This document shows positions 1 to 7,957 of a DNA stretch of 10,371 nucleotides, one piece after another. The notes beneath the pieces are model-generated. The model was not told where the DNA came from. It saw only the letters and a program-made list of their open reading frames with translations, and did no database searches. The stretch covers positions 1 through 10,371 of the forward strand of contig JAKBSX010000045.1 of the NCBI GenBank assembly GCA_021844725.1, read 5' to 3'. Origin of the DNA: Actinomycetes bacterium (GTDB lineage: Bacteria; Actinomycetota; Acidimicrobiia; Acidimicrobiales; Acidimicrobiaceae). The position numbers and the translations under genes are program-made. How positions within the stretch are numbered: the stretch's first letter is position 1; the number at the start of each line of letters is the position of its first letter.

Positions 1-372
1 AATTTCTCCCGATGATGAGAGAAAATACTGTCTCCCTGGCACTTTCTATTATAAAAAACTATAAGCCCAATCTGCGAAAAAATAAAGATACCGGCAACGT
101 TAAAATCCGGAGTGACTTTTTGAATGATGTTTTGATCAGATTCGAATAATGAGCGGCAAAACCGGAAAATCATTCTAAAACTAACTACAACCAGGTTATT
201 TATGGTCTGAACCTCAACCACAACCAAAATTGTGCCAATGCCAGATTCACTTCTTGGCCTTCATATGCACGACCTTGCCCAGCCTAATTAATCAAAATCA
301 CACTTTGTGCAACTCATAACTTTGCTGGCACTGCTCACCTGTATATTTTCAGTCCGAACCTCAATCCCACTT
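1..372. other. AT-rich region without a recognised gene
   Basis: Apart from the possible partial frame at 3-149, nothing convincing is encoded here. The DNA is visibly more AT-rich than the genes to its right. A near-direct repeat of about 15 bp (GTCTGAACCTCAACC at 205-219 and GTCCGAACCTCAATCC at 352-367) is present, with no further copies noticed. Only short stems were found (for example AGGTT/AACCT of 5 bp around 193-214), none followed by a T-run, so no terminator for the minus-strand hydrolase gene is called. Confidence 0.5.
3..149 (+). CDS. possible C-terminal end of an unknown protein, cut by the left edge
   Basis: One frame is open from the left edge to a TAA at 147-149, giving about 48 residues. 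The predicted peptide is rich in Lys, Arg, Asn and Asp and ends in SDFLNDVLIRFE. Two Met codons (12-17) lie near the edge, but the base context does not allow a choice between a short complete gene and the tail of a longer one. The charged composition with scattered aliphatic residues looks protein-like. However, an AT-rich stretch of this length can stay open by chance. No family was recognised. It would run toward the convergent hydrolase gene at 373-1173. Confidence 0.3.
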   Translation, partial: FLPMMRENTVSLALSIIKNYKPNLRKNKDTGNVKIRSDFLNDVLIRFE

Positions 373-1173
373 TTATTCAAATCTGACGTTCTTGCTGAAG
401 TCATAATCACGATCTTTATCGCTCTCGAATTCCCACCGAATTCTGTTCGCCCGGAGTGAGGTCGGAGATAAATGCTGCTTCAGAAATTTAACTATTTCAT
501 ACATTGCGTTCTCGGCAGAAATCTTACGGTATCTGCCAGGCATGGTGCTGTTGAGCCAGCCATGGGGAGCATCTTCAAAAATCTTTATACGGTAACTCTT
601 TTCTGACTGCTCCAGTGCATTACGAAGCTTCAACACAGACGGTATTGAGATCGAATGATCCAGTTCACCATAGAGACCAAGCAGAGGCGCATTGAGGTCT
701 CGGATGATCTCGTCCATCGACTCAGGATGCAGATCCGATCTCTCCCAGCTGCTGACTGCTCCATAGAGAACGATACAGGCTTTGAGCTCTCTCTTGGAAC
801 CGTAAATCACTGGGTACCGACCCGTTTGGCATACCCCAATCATGGCAAGCTTATCCACATCTGCGTATTTGCCTTGTCCAATCCATTGAACGACTTCGTC
901 CAACCTTTCAAGGACGAATGAATCGGACGGGTTCGCTTTGACCTTCCCCTGGTGCAAAGAGTCTTGATCCTCGAGGTAGTAGAAGATATCCGGTGTAACA
1001 ACGCAGTACCCCTCGGTCGATATAGTTCTCGCCAAATCCCCAGTATGTTGAACCAACCCGTACCGTTCATGCAGCAAGACCACAGTTGGCAATATACCGC
1101 TTTGATCTTCTGGACGATATAACGTTATCGGCATTTCCGACTCAAGCGTTGCCGACGTAGTTTCAATTTGCAA
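373..1173 (-). CDS. dienelactone hydrolase family alpha/beta hydrolase
   Basis: This 266-residue cytoplasmic protein has the alpha/beta hydrolase fold of dienelactone hydrolase (carboxymethylenebutenolidase, COG0412 type). The Cys-Asp-His triad is visible: nucleophile Cys115 in GVCQTG, Asp172 in YGELDH and His204 in DAPHGW. Glu36 in LLHERYG sits where the family has the Glu that holds the resting cysteine. These enzymes open lactones or cleave activated esters; the substrate here is unknown. The region after about residue 235 is a charged tail (RIRWEFESDKDRDYDF) beyond the usual domain. The start is TTG: an in-frame TGA lies at 1186-1188, no ATG or GTG lies between, and a GAGGGGG ribosome binding site sits 7 nt upstream. 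It lies 53 bp behind the isochorismatase-like gene on the same strand, so the two are probably co-transcribed. Confidence 0.85.
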   Translation of the reverse strand: MQIETTSATLESEMPITLYRPEDQSGILPTVVLLHERYGLVQHTGDLARTISTEGYCVVTPDIFYYLEDQDSLHQGKVKANPSDSFVLERLDEVVQWIGQGKYADVDKLAMIGVCQTGRYPVIYGSKRELKACIVLYGAVSSWERSDLHPESMDEIIRDLNAPLLGLYGELDHSISIPSVLKLRNALEQSEKSYRIKIFEDAPHGWLNSTMPGRYRKISAENAMYEIVKFLKQHLSPTSLRANRIRWEFESDKDRDYDFSKNVRFE

Positions 1174-1180
1174 ATCAATG

Positions 1181-1187
1181 CCCCCTC
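1181..1187 (-). promoter_or_regulatory. ribosome binding site that fixes a TTG start
   Basis: On the minus strand GAGGGGG lies 7 nt before the TTG at 1171-1173. An in-frame TGA at 1186-1188 excludes any longer version of the hydrolase, so this site supports the TTG start. Confidence 0.7.
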
Positions 1188-1226
1188 AAGCTGACTGTTA
1201 GCAATAAGCGCTAATCACGCCTAACG

Positions 1227-1859
1227 CTATTGACAGATATTTTCTAGAACTTGGGCCACGGTTCGAACCCTGCACATCCTAGGGAATACTTTGTCTAGAA
1301 AGAATTCCTTTTGCTCTTGGAACCCGTGACAGCCGTCCCGAACTATTGTCACCTGATAATCGAGATCCCGTGCAGCATACGCAGTTGACGCAACACCGAC
1401 GTGAGTCGACCCACCGACTAGCAAAATTGTCGAGATACCGAGCGATCGCAGGGTGGTGTCCAGAGCTGTTCCATGAAAAGCAGACCACCGATGCTTGGGA
1501 ATGTCAAAATCCTGTTCACTCATTTCAAATTCACGCAGAGGCTGAAGCATAGGAGAGCCAGCACCATAAGGAGGCTTTGTCGGCGGAGGGTTTTCAGCTC
1601 CCCACGGCCTAAATGAAGGATCTGTGTCAGACATAGTCAGAGCGAAATCTCTACCATCTGCCCGATGGTCCGCCCTTGCAAACATCACCGGTATTCCCAC
1701 ACTTCGACAGCCATGCAGCAGTTCGACCACCTTGGGTATTGTCCCAGCCTTTTCGATTGGCTCCCGGTAGCACTCAAGCATGTCAAATACCACCAGTGCT
1801 GTGGCTGATGCTGAGAGTCTTTCGTCGCCGAACTGTGCTCCCTGAGAATCACGAGCCAT
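1227..1859 (-). CDS. isochorismatase-fold hydrolase with Gly in place of the catalytic Cys
   Basis: This 210-residue protein has the single Rossmann-like domain of the isochorismatase/cysteine hydrolase superfamily. Visible landmarks are Asp26 in ALVVFDM (catalytic Asp), Lys122 in IPKHRWSAFHGT (catalytic Lys) and the STHVGVASTA segment at 151-160. Amidohydrolase members such as nicotinamidases have Cys at the position of Gly155. True isochorismatases (EntB, PhzD) carry Gly there in YAHIG/YAHVG and cleave a vinyl ether through Asp. This gene therefore resembles the vinyl-ether-cleaving type at that site, although Thr152-His153 replaces the Ala-His seen in those enzymes. No siderophore or phenazine genes are nearby. 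The ATG start has AAGGAG 7 nt upstream (1867-1872). It is first in a probable two-gene operon with the dienelactone-hydrolase-like gene, divergent from the SDR gene. The fold assignment is firm; the reaction is uncertain. Confidence 0.85.
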   Translation of the reverse strand: MARDSQGAQFGDERLSASATALVVFDMLECYREPIEKAGTIPKVVELLHGCRSVGIPVMFARADHRADGRDFALTMSDTDPSFRPWGAENPPPTKPPYGAGSPMLQPLREFEMSEQDFDIPKHRWSAFHGTALDTTLRSLGISTILLVGGSTHVGVASTAYAARDLDYQVTIVRDGCHGFQEQKEFFLDKVFPRMCRVRTVAQVLENICQ

Positions 1860-2039
1860 ACAACTTCTCCTTAAACCGCTGGGATTTCATAAGACTCACC
1901 ACAGCATACTCAACTGGTTAGAAGCGGGTGATACCAAGGCTCCCAAATCGCGCTATTGGAATAATCTTAACACACTTGAACTATCAGATGGAAAAGCAGC
2001 AAGATACTCCGATTAAGAACCGGGACTCAGAGCAGTGGC

Positions 2040-2059
2040 GAACTAAGGTCACTTCGTTC
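2040..2059. promoter_or_regulatory. imperfect palindrome, candidate operator
   Basis: The sequence is GAAC-T-AAG-GTCA-CTT-C-GTTC: arms of 8 with 7 complementary positions around a 4-bp centre. It lies between the divergent hydrolase and SDR genes, just before the possible TACAAT -10 box at 2072-2077. Size and symmetry fit a dimeric repressor such as a TetR- or GntR-type protein. No regulator gene is in the window, so the binding protein is unknown. Confidence 0.4.
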
Positions 2060-2122
2060 TCTGGGTTTGGGTACAATCTCTGTCCGATACTCATATAGTT
2101 ATGTTAATTCCTGGGTGTTACA

Positions 2123-2202
2123 TCCTGGCTGTGCCAGGACTCGCCCTTGACCCCACGGATAAATCCGGGGGCTTGCGGACTTATTTCGGTCAATCAGGCG
2201 AG
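2123..2202 (+). promoter_or_regulatory. hairpin-rich leader upstream of the SDR gene
   Basis: Three stems follow one another. The first is TCCTGGC-TGT-GCCAGGA (2123-2139), a perfect 7-bp stem. The second is CCCC-A-CGGA/TCCGGGG (2151-2159 with 2164-2170), with a TAAA loop and one bulged A. The third is CTTGC/GCGAG (2172-2176 with 2198-2202), with one G-U pair and a small inner GAC/GTC stem. They end about 23 nt before the SDR ribosome binding site. No known riboswitch class was recognised. The second hairpin also resembles terminal hairpins of IS200/IS605-type elements, so a decayed mobile-element end is an alternative. Confidence 0.4.
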
Positions 2203-2224
2203 AAGTGCAATACAAAGTTTCCAC

Positions 2225-2231
2225 AGAGGAG
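2225..2231 (+). promoter_or_regulatory. ribosome binding site that fixes the SDR start
   Basis: AGAGGAG lies 8 nt before GTG 2240-2242. It supports starting the SDR at the GTG, directly before the cofactor-binding strand, rather than at an upstream in-frame TTG at 2147 that lies inside the structured leader. Confidence 0.75.
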
Positions 2232-2239
2232 CAATCGAG

Positions 2240-2974
2240 GTGAAAAAAGTTATCGTAGTCACTGGCGGAGGGCAGGGCATCGGGCTTGCTATTTGCAATA
2301 AATTGGCCAGTGACAGTAGTTCAGCCATAGCCATAATCGAAAAGACAAACCTGGGTCACAAAGTGGCAGCCCAGTTGCAGAAAAGAGGCATAGCCGCCAT
2401 CAGCGTCCAGGCCGACGTATCGAAAGAAAAAGAGGTGAAATCAGCTCAAGAAGAAATATCAAAGTTTGGAGTGGTGAAATGTGTGGTCAATAATGCGGGA
2501 ATCTTTCCCAGGCAGTCAGCGCTCGAAATCGACTACCAGAGGTGGCTGAATTGCATCGAGGTTAATTTAGGCGGAACGTTTTTAGTCAGTCGAGCCTTTG
2601 TGCCCCAAATGCTCGAGTCTGGCGAAGGCACAATTGTAAACATCACCTCAGGAAGAGCTATCGGTGGTGCGCCATTGGGTTCACATTACGCGTCTTCCAA
2701 GGGCGGCATCATCTCGCTGACCAGGTCTCTGGCTCTCGAATGGGCGCCCCTCATCAGAGTGAATGCGGTCATGCCTGGAGTAACCGATACGGCACAGCCA
2801 CGTGAAGCTGGCATAAGTGACGAGGAACTCTACAGCCGCGGTTCCAAAATCCCCTTAGGACGAATTGGCGATCCAGTCGACATAGCAAATATGGTTTCCT
2901 TTCTAATAAGTCCGGAAGCAAAATATATAACAGGCCAAACCTTCGCCGTCAACGGCGGCGCAATCATGAGGTAA
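2240..2974 (+). CDS. short-chain dehydrogenase/reductase (classical SDR)
   Basis: This 244-residue cytoplasmic oxidoreductase shows every classical SDR landmark. Residue positions from the GTG start are: TGGGQGIG at 8-15 (dinucleotide-binding turn), NNAG at 84-87, and the catalytic tetrad Asn99, Ser127, Tyr140, Lys144 (YASSK). The C-terminal GRIGDPVDIANMVSFL and ITGQTFAVNGG segments complete the fold. Glu34 at the end of the second strand suggests a preference for NAD(H) over NADP(H), which is inference. It most resembles FabG-like or sugar/alcohol dehydrogenases, but the substrate cannot be read from the sequence. The neighbouring divergent hydrolases make a catabolic role more likely than fatty acid synthesis, since no fab genes are near. 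It starts 8 nt after AGAGGAG. No terminator was seen in the 126 bp before glpX. Confidence 0.9.
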   Translation: MKKVIVVTGGGQGIGLAICNKLASDSSSAIAIIEKTNLGHKVAAQLQKRGIAAISVQADVSKEKEVKSAQEEISKFGVVKCVVNNAGIFPRQSALEIDYQRWLNCIEVNLGGTFLVSRAFVPQMLESGEGTIVNITSGRAIGGAPLGSHYASSKGGIISLTRSLALEWAPLIRVNAVMPGVTDTAQPREAGISDEELYSRGSKIPLGRIGDPVDIANMVSFLISPEAKYITGQTFAVNGGAIMR

Positions 2975-3038
2975 TCAAGCAACGAATTCGGCTTCGATGC
3001 TGTGAGAAAGCTGTGAATTAAGATAAATAATTACTAAT

Positions 3039-3054
3039 TGTGCACTTGATCACA
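3039..3054. promoter_or_regulatory. CRP/GlxR-like binding site upstream of glpX
   Basis: TGTGC-ACTTGA-TCACA matches the CRP-family consensus TGTGA-N6-TCACA at 9 of 10 arm positions. It ends 46 bp before the glpX start. Two more TGTGA half-sites at 3001-3005 and 3012-3016 lie in a GCTGTGA direct repeat spaced 11 bp apart. A possible -10 box TATAAC (3085-3090) lacks a clear -35, which would fit an activator-dependent promoter. In Corynebacterium and relatives the CRP homologue GlxR controls carbon metabolism, so control of gluconeogenesis would make sense, but this is inference from the motif only. Confidence 0.4.
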
Positions 3055-3100
3055 AAAGAAGGGATGAAAACTACCTAAAGTTGTTATAACGTCTAAGGCA

Positions 3101-4096
3101 ATGAATTCTAATCCACAACCACCAGACAGAAACTTAGCCCTTGAACTAGTACGTGTGACTGAGGTCGCCGCGCTTTCAGCCGCAAGATGGATGGGCAGAG
3201 GAGACAAGAATGGCGCAGACAATGCTGCGGTAGAAGCAATGAGAATTGTACTTCACTCTGTCCCTATGGATGGGATTGTTGTGATTGGCGAAGGTGAAAA
3301 GGATGAGGCACCCATGCTCTACAACGGGGAGAGGATCGGGGATGGCTCTCAACCGGAAGTTGACATAGCGGTGGACCCAATCGATGGCACCACCCCTACC
3401 GCTATGGGCAGAGGAGGGGCGCTTTCTGTTATCGCGGTTGCAGAACGGGGAACTATGTTCGACCCGGGACCCTGTTTCTATATGGAAAAAATTGCCGTTG
3501 GCCCTGAAGGAGTTGGATCAATCGATTTGAATCTTTCACCAACCGAGAATCTAAAATCATTAGCTAAAGTCAAAGGGGTCTCGGTAAGAGACCTGACTGC
3601 GGTAATACTCGATAGAGACCGTCACAAGGAGCTAATCGCTGAAGTCCGTGAAGCGGGCGCGAGAATTCGGCTAATTACTGACGGAGACGTAGCTGGAGCT
3701 ATTTCAACGGCCTGGCCGGAATCAGGTTCAGACATACTTTTCGGAATTGGTGGCACCCCCGAAGGAATCATCGCAGCTGCTGCTCTAAAATGCATGGGCG
3801 GCGAAATCCAGGGACGGCTCTGGCCCCGGAATGACCAAGAAAAGAAGGCTGCCATTGAGGCTGGATATGATCTTGATAAAGTCCTTAAAACTGACGATTT
3901 AGTGAGCTCCAATAACTGCTTCTTCGCCGCAACAGGGGTCACCGACGGTGAATTGATGAGAGGTGTGAGGTTTAGCTCTACCGGCGCATTTACTCAGAGT
4001 CTGGTTATGAGATCTAAATCAGGAACAGTACGGCGCGTGGATGCCCATCACCGACTTGAAAAACTCCAAGAATTCAGTGTGGTACCCTTTTCTTGA
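3101..4096 (+). CDS. glpX: class II fructose-1,6-bisphosphatase
   Basis: This 331-residue enzyme hydrolyses fructose 1,6-bisphosphate to fructose 6-phosphate, the committed phosphatase step of gluconeogenesis. It is collinear with the GlpX family: [25 protein letters not shown] at the N-terminus, [17 protein letters not shown] at 61-76, VDPIDGTT at 91-98, [31 protein letters not shown], and the C-terminal [16 protein letters not shown]. By comparison with E. coli GlpX the metal ligands would be Asp35, Glu64, Asp92 and Asp95; the last is Asp where E. coli has Glu. Length is normal for the family. The ATG is preceded by only a weak, close AAGG. No glycerol genes adjoin it. Its last 16 codons overlap the 3' end of the opposite-strand gene, so no intergenic terminator separates them. 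Confidence 0.96.
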   Translation: MNSNPQPPDRNLALELVRVTEVAALSAARWMGRGDKNGADNAAVEAMRIVLHSVPMDGIVVIGEGEKDEAPMLYNGERIGDGSQPEVDIAVDPIDGTTPTAMGRGGALSVIAVAERGTMFDPGPCFYMEKIAVGPEGVGSIDLNLSPTENLKSLAKVKGVSVRDLTAVILDRDRHKELIAEVREAGARIRLITDGDVAGAISTAWPESGSDILFGIGGTPEGIIAAAALKCMGGEIQGRLWPRNDQEKKAAIEAGYDLDKVLKTDDLVSSNNCFFAATGVTDGELMRGVRFSSTGAFTQSLVMRSKSGTVRRVDAHHRLEKLQEFSVVPFS

Positions 4097-5034
4097 ACCA
4101 GGAACGGGGGCCAAATAAAAAGTTTCTCGGCTCCCAATCCGAGTAGAAAATTTTCGTTGGCGTGCTCCGTAATCGCATACACCATCTCGGCTCCAGTCAA
4201 TTGCAAAGCATAAAGGAGCTCTCCAACAATAAGGCTTCCTAACCCTATTTTTTGAAACTCAGATTTGACTACTACCGACCTGATCAGAGCAAATACTGAA
4301 CTGTAACAACCACTTCCCGCTGCAACAAGGTTTCCCCTGTTGTACACAGAAATACTGATAAACCGCTGACCATCGATTCGAAATCTCCTGTCCGGATAAG
4401 GCCAAAAACAACTCTGATGAATGTCCAGATCAGAAGCCAATGAATAGATTGCCAAATCACCACTCTGATGTGAAAACACCTCAAGCTCTAGCCCGCCCCG
4501 GAACACCTTTCTGCATTTAGCAAAACGGAAGTCACTGTATATTTCCCAGTAAGCCTGTGACCCTGACAACATCATTTCAAACGAACTAAAACTGAAAGTG
4601 AATAATTCTGAATCTAGCACTTGGGTTGCTGCGACAATCCTTGCGAAATCGACTCCATCACTCAAGGTCACATGGGGAACATAAGGACGGCTGCTTGGTT
4701 TGTAAAGTTCACTGCGTGCCAATCGAGTGACCAGATTTGCCATGGAATTACCATCGTTCTCTTCAACTGACAGGTATAAAACTGGAGAAACCGGGTGAAA
4801 TGTTGCCGCAGGACCAATGGTTACTTGATAGGGATCTGTTTCAGAGGCAATAGCCCTCAGGCGATATATTTCTCCTGCCATACTGGAAGGGTGAATGTTA
4901 GTTGGGGGCAGCAAAGTAATATGCGGGCAGATCCTGCCGACCCCAAATCCGCCTAGACCAATTCTAAGTCCTTCTAACATTGCTTTGGGTTCACCAGAAA
5001 AGGTGTGGACAATCCCAATACGATGGCGCTTCAT
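4048..5034 (-). CDS. 2H phosphoesterase (2'-5' RNA ligase-like) fused to a GNAT-like acetyltransferase domain
   Basis: This is a 328-residue two-domain protein. Residues 1 to about 170 look like the 2H phosphoesterase fold, with both H-x-T-hydrophobic motifs: PHITL (His38, Thr40) and PHVTL (His121, Thr123). Such domains cleave or form 2'-5' or cyclic phosphodiester bonds in RNA or nucleotides. Residues about 220-310 look like a GNAT domain: a beta strand pair ([18 protein letters not shown]), then motif [16 protein letters not shown] with Gln261-x-x-Gly264-x-Gly266, which holds the acetyl-CoA pyrophosphate, then [20 protein letters not shown]. The middle (about 171-220) is unassigned. The ATG start has AAGGGGG about 6 nt upstream. 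It follows atpC by 53 bp on the same strand with no strong terminator between, so it may be the last gene of the ATP synthase operon. Substrates of both domains are unknown. The 2H call is firmer than the GNAT call. Confidence 0.75.
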   Translation of the reverse strand: MKRHRIGIVHTFSGEPKAMLEGLRIGLGGFGVGRICPHITLLPPTNIHPSSMAGEIYRLRAIASETDPYQVTIGPAATFHPVSPVLYLSVEENDGNSMANLVTRLARSELYKPSSRPYVPHVTLSDGVDFARIVAATQVLDSELFTFSFSSFEMMLSGSQAYWEIYSDFRFAKCRKVFRGGLELEVFSHQSGDLAIYSLASDLDIHQSCFWPYPDRRFRIDGQRFISISVYNRGNLVAAGSGCYSSVFALIRSVVVKSEFQKIGLGSLIVGELLYALQLTGAEMVYAITEHANENFLLGLGAEKLFIWPPFLVQEKGTTLNSWSFSSR

Positions 5035-5087
5035 CCGAGCCCCCTTCGGACAACTTCACACAGAACAAATGTCCAAACATTACTGTG

Positions 5088-5498
5088 TTACTTTATTGGG
5101 AGCCCTCTAGAATTCGCCAACTCTAAACGAACATGGGCCCGGCGAAGCGTTGCTTCTATTGTCGCATCGTGCGAATGCATCAAAGCCTCTTCCATCTCTG
5201 CAATACTGGCTTTAACCAAATCAACGTCAATTTCATCTGGAAGATCGGCTACATCAGCCAGCACTCTAACCTTGGATTTAGCAACATGGACAAAACCGCC
5301 ATGAACTGCTGCCCTCAAAGTTTCACCCTCGGATGTGACGGCCGTCAGCACGCATGGCTCTACACTCCCAATAAATGGAGCATGGCCAGCCATAAATGTG
5401 ATATCACCGTCACCCGACCTAAGAGTAACCTGACTTGCCTGACATGAAATCAGTGTACGTTCCGGGGTCACCAGTGAAAATGCAAACGAATTTGCCAC
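5088..5498 (-). CDS. atpC: ATP synthase F1 epsilon subunit
   Basis: This 136-residue central-stalk subunit links gamma to the c-ring and can restrain ATP hydrolysis. The N-terminal beta-sandwich covers about residues 3-88, with the typical LVTPERTL opening, GDITFMAGHAPFIG and AVHGGFVHV segments. The C-terminal helical pair (about 93-132) is present at full length, so an inhibitory conformation is possible. The Bacillus-type ATP-binding signature IDxxRA is not seen in those helices. The GTG start is 2 nt after the atpD stop and has a strong AGGAGGGG inside the end of atpD, which suggests coupled translation. It is the last canonical atp gene, with no terminator obvious in the 53 bp after it. 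Confidence 0.95.
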   Translation of the reverse strand: MANSFAFSLVTPERTLISCQASQVTLRSGDGDITFMAGHAPFIGSVEPCVLTAVTSEGETLRAAVHGGFVHVAKSKVRVLADVADLPDEIDVDLVKASIAEMEEALMHSHDATIEATLRRAHVRLELANSRGLPIK

Positions 5499-5500
5499 AA

Positions 5501-6940
<1,440 letters not shown>

Positions 6941-6957
6941 TTATTGCTCCTATAAAC

Positions 6958-6978
6958 CCCGTGGATCTGGGCCACGGG
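6958..6978 (-). promoter_or_regulatory. intergenic stem-loop between atpG and atpD
   Basis: CCCGTGG and CCACGGG form a perfect 7-bp stem with a 7-nt loop. In the operon mRNA the stem ends about 7 nt before the AGGAG site of atpD. No T-run follows on the minus strand, so it is not an intrinsic terminator for the operon. Likely roles are protection or processing of the mRNA or tuning of atpD translation. On the opposite strand a T6 run (6985-6990) follows after 6 nt, so it could instead stop antisense transcription. Confidence 0.5.
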
Positions 6979-7010
6979 AAACTCTTTTTTAGCCCCAATA
7001 AAACTCTTCA

Positions 7011-7952
7011 TTACCTACTGACCTTTCGGCCAGCATAGGTCAACAGATAAGACTGATCAATCTGATTTGACCCTACCTTCAACGCCTCGGCACCACCAAC
7101 TATCTCAGTTATTTCGGTGGTTATCGAGTCCTGACGAGCTCGGTTCATAACCCTACTCAGGGTCTTGATAAGCTCCTCGGCATTGTCAGAAGCAGCCTTC
7201 ATTGCACGCTGTCTGGCTGCATGCTCGGCTGCGGACGCCTCTAAAAGCAGTGCAAATATTGTCTCTTCTACGAACATACGCAAGAGAGGATCAATTATCA
7301 CCTCCGGCGAAGGCTCAATCTCGAAATCAAGTGCCTGAGTATCGTCAGAGGGTCCAAACTTCTCTGGATCTAGCGGCAACAGCTGGGTAGTTTCGAGCTG
7401 TTGGTTACCAGCCGAATAGAACCTGTTAGAGATAATCACAAAACTTTCCACTTGTCCAGATTCATAAGCCTCCAAAATTGGAGCAGCAATACTTCTCGCC
7501 TGATCATATGTAGGTCGATCAGTAACATCAAAAAATGATGCTGCAGTGGGAACTTCACGATATTTGAAATAAGAACTTGCTCTACGCCCTACCGTTATTA
7601 GCACTACGCCTTTACCCTCGGAACGATACCTGGCACTTAGCCTCTCAGCAGAACGCAAAACCGACGAATTGTAAGCACCGCACAAAGTCCTGTCAGCCGT
7701 TATGGCAATAATTCCCTTGCTGGCTGCCTCAGGAGGTGCATCAAGAAAAACACTCTTGGGAAGACCGGCTGAAGCTGAAAGGTCGCGAACCACTCCGATA
7801 AGCTCCTCGTAGTAAGGTCTGGCCGCGGCAATTCTCCCCATTGCCTTCACAATGCGCGAAGCCGCAATAAGCTCCATAGCCTTAGTGATCTTCTTAGTTG
7901 ACTGAACGCTCTTTATGCGTCTCCGGAGAATCCTCTCCTGGCCTCCTGCCAC
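7011..7952 (-). CDS. atpG: ATP synthase F1 gamma subunit
   Basis: This 313-residue protein is the rotating central shaft of F1. The N-terminal helix carries the family pattern LRRRIKSVQSTKKITKAMELIAASR, and the C-terminal helix has EETIFALLLEASAAEHAARQRAMKAA followed by the signature ITTEITEIVGGAEAL (about 277-291). The central Rossmann-like domain (about 75-215) includes GIIAITADRTLCGAYNSSV. It is somewhat longer than the roughly 287 residues of E. coli gamma, as is common in Actinobacteria. The start is GTG, with GAGGGAG (7963-7969) inside the end of atpA and 10 nt upstream; the gap after atpA is only 5 nt, suggesting coupled translation. Confidence 0.98.
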   Translation of the reverse strand: MAGGQERILRRRIKSVQSTKKITKAMELIAASRIVKAMGRIAAARPYYEELIGVVRDLSASAGLPKSVFLDAPPEAASKGIIAITADRTLCGAYNSSVLRSAERLSARYRSEGKGVVLITVGRRASSYFKYREVPTAASFFDVTDRPTYDQARSIAAPILEAYESGQVESFVIISNRFYSAGNQQLETTQLLPLDPEKFGPSDDTQALDFEIEPSPEVIIDPLLRMFVEETIFALLLEASAAEHAARQRAMKAASDNAEELIKTLSRVMNRARQDSITTEITEIVGGAEALKVGSNQIDQSYLLTYAGRKVSR

Positions 7953-7957
7953 TTTGG

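Larger units (their letters stand above)
1860..2239. other. divergent intergenic control region
   Basis: These 380 bases separate the minus-strand hydrolase pair from the + strand SDR gene and should hold both promoters. The part nearest 1860 has only the AAGGAG site of the hydrolase gene. A 20-bp imperfect palindrome lies at 2040-2059. TACAAT (2072-2077) and TATAGT (2094-2099) are possible -10 boxes for the SDR gene, but neither has a good -35 partner. A hairpin-rich leader follows at 2123-2202. No convincing gene is seen here. Confidence 0.55.

Noticed and set aside
1197..1216. TTAGC/GCTAA inverted repeat between the two hydrolase genes
   Set aside because: A 5-bp AT-containing stem in a 53-bp gap is too weak to call a terminator or operator.
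1905..1960. Stretch resembling a tRNA D-arm (CAACTGGTTAGAAG)
   Set aside because: No T-loop sequence of the GTTCGANTC kind and no acceptor stem pairing was found around it.
2147..2239. Longer SDR reading frame from an upstream TTG
   Set aside because: The extra 31 residues precede the cofactor-binding strand, match no SDR feature, and lie within the hairpin leader. The GTG at 2240 has a good ribosome binding site.
2101..2301. 66-codon + strand frame overlapping the SDR start
   Set aside because: It is out of frame with the SDR, has no ribosome binding site at its ATG, and gives a low-complexity peptide with no recognisable family.
2945..2958. GCCGT/ACGGC inverted repeat near the SDR stop as a terminator
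   Set aside because: It is inside the coding sequence for the conserved AVNGG segment, has a 2-nt loop, and no T-run follows.
3622..3942. 106-codon frame antisense to glpX
   Set aside because: It lies entirely opposite a strongly conserved enzyme gene and its product resembles no family; it is best explained as a shadow of glpX codon use.
5035..5087. Terminator between atpC and the 2H-GNAT gene
   Set aside because: Only weak 5-bp stems with long loops (CACAG/CTGTG, GGACA/TGTCC) are present and no T-run follows on the minus strand.
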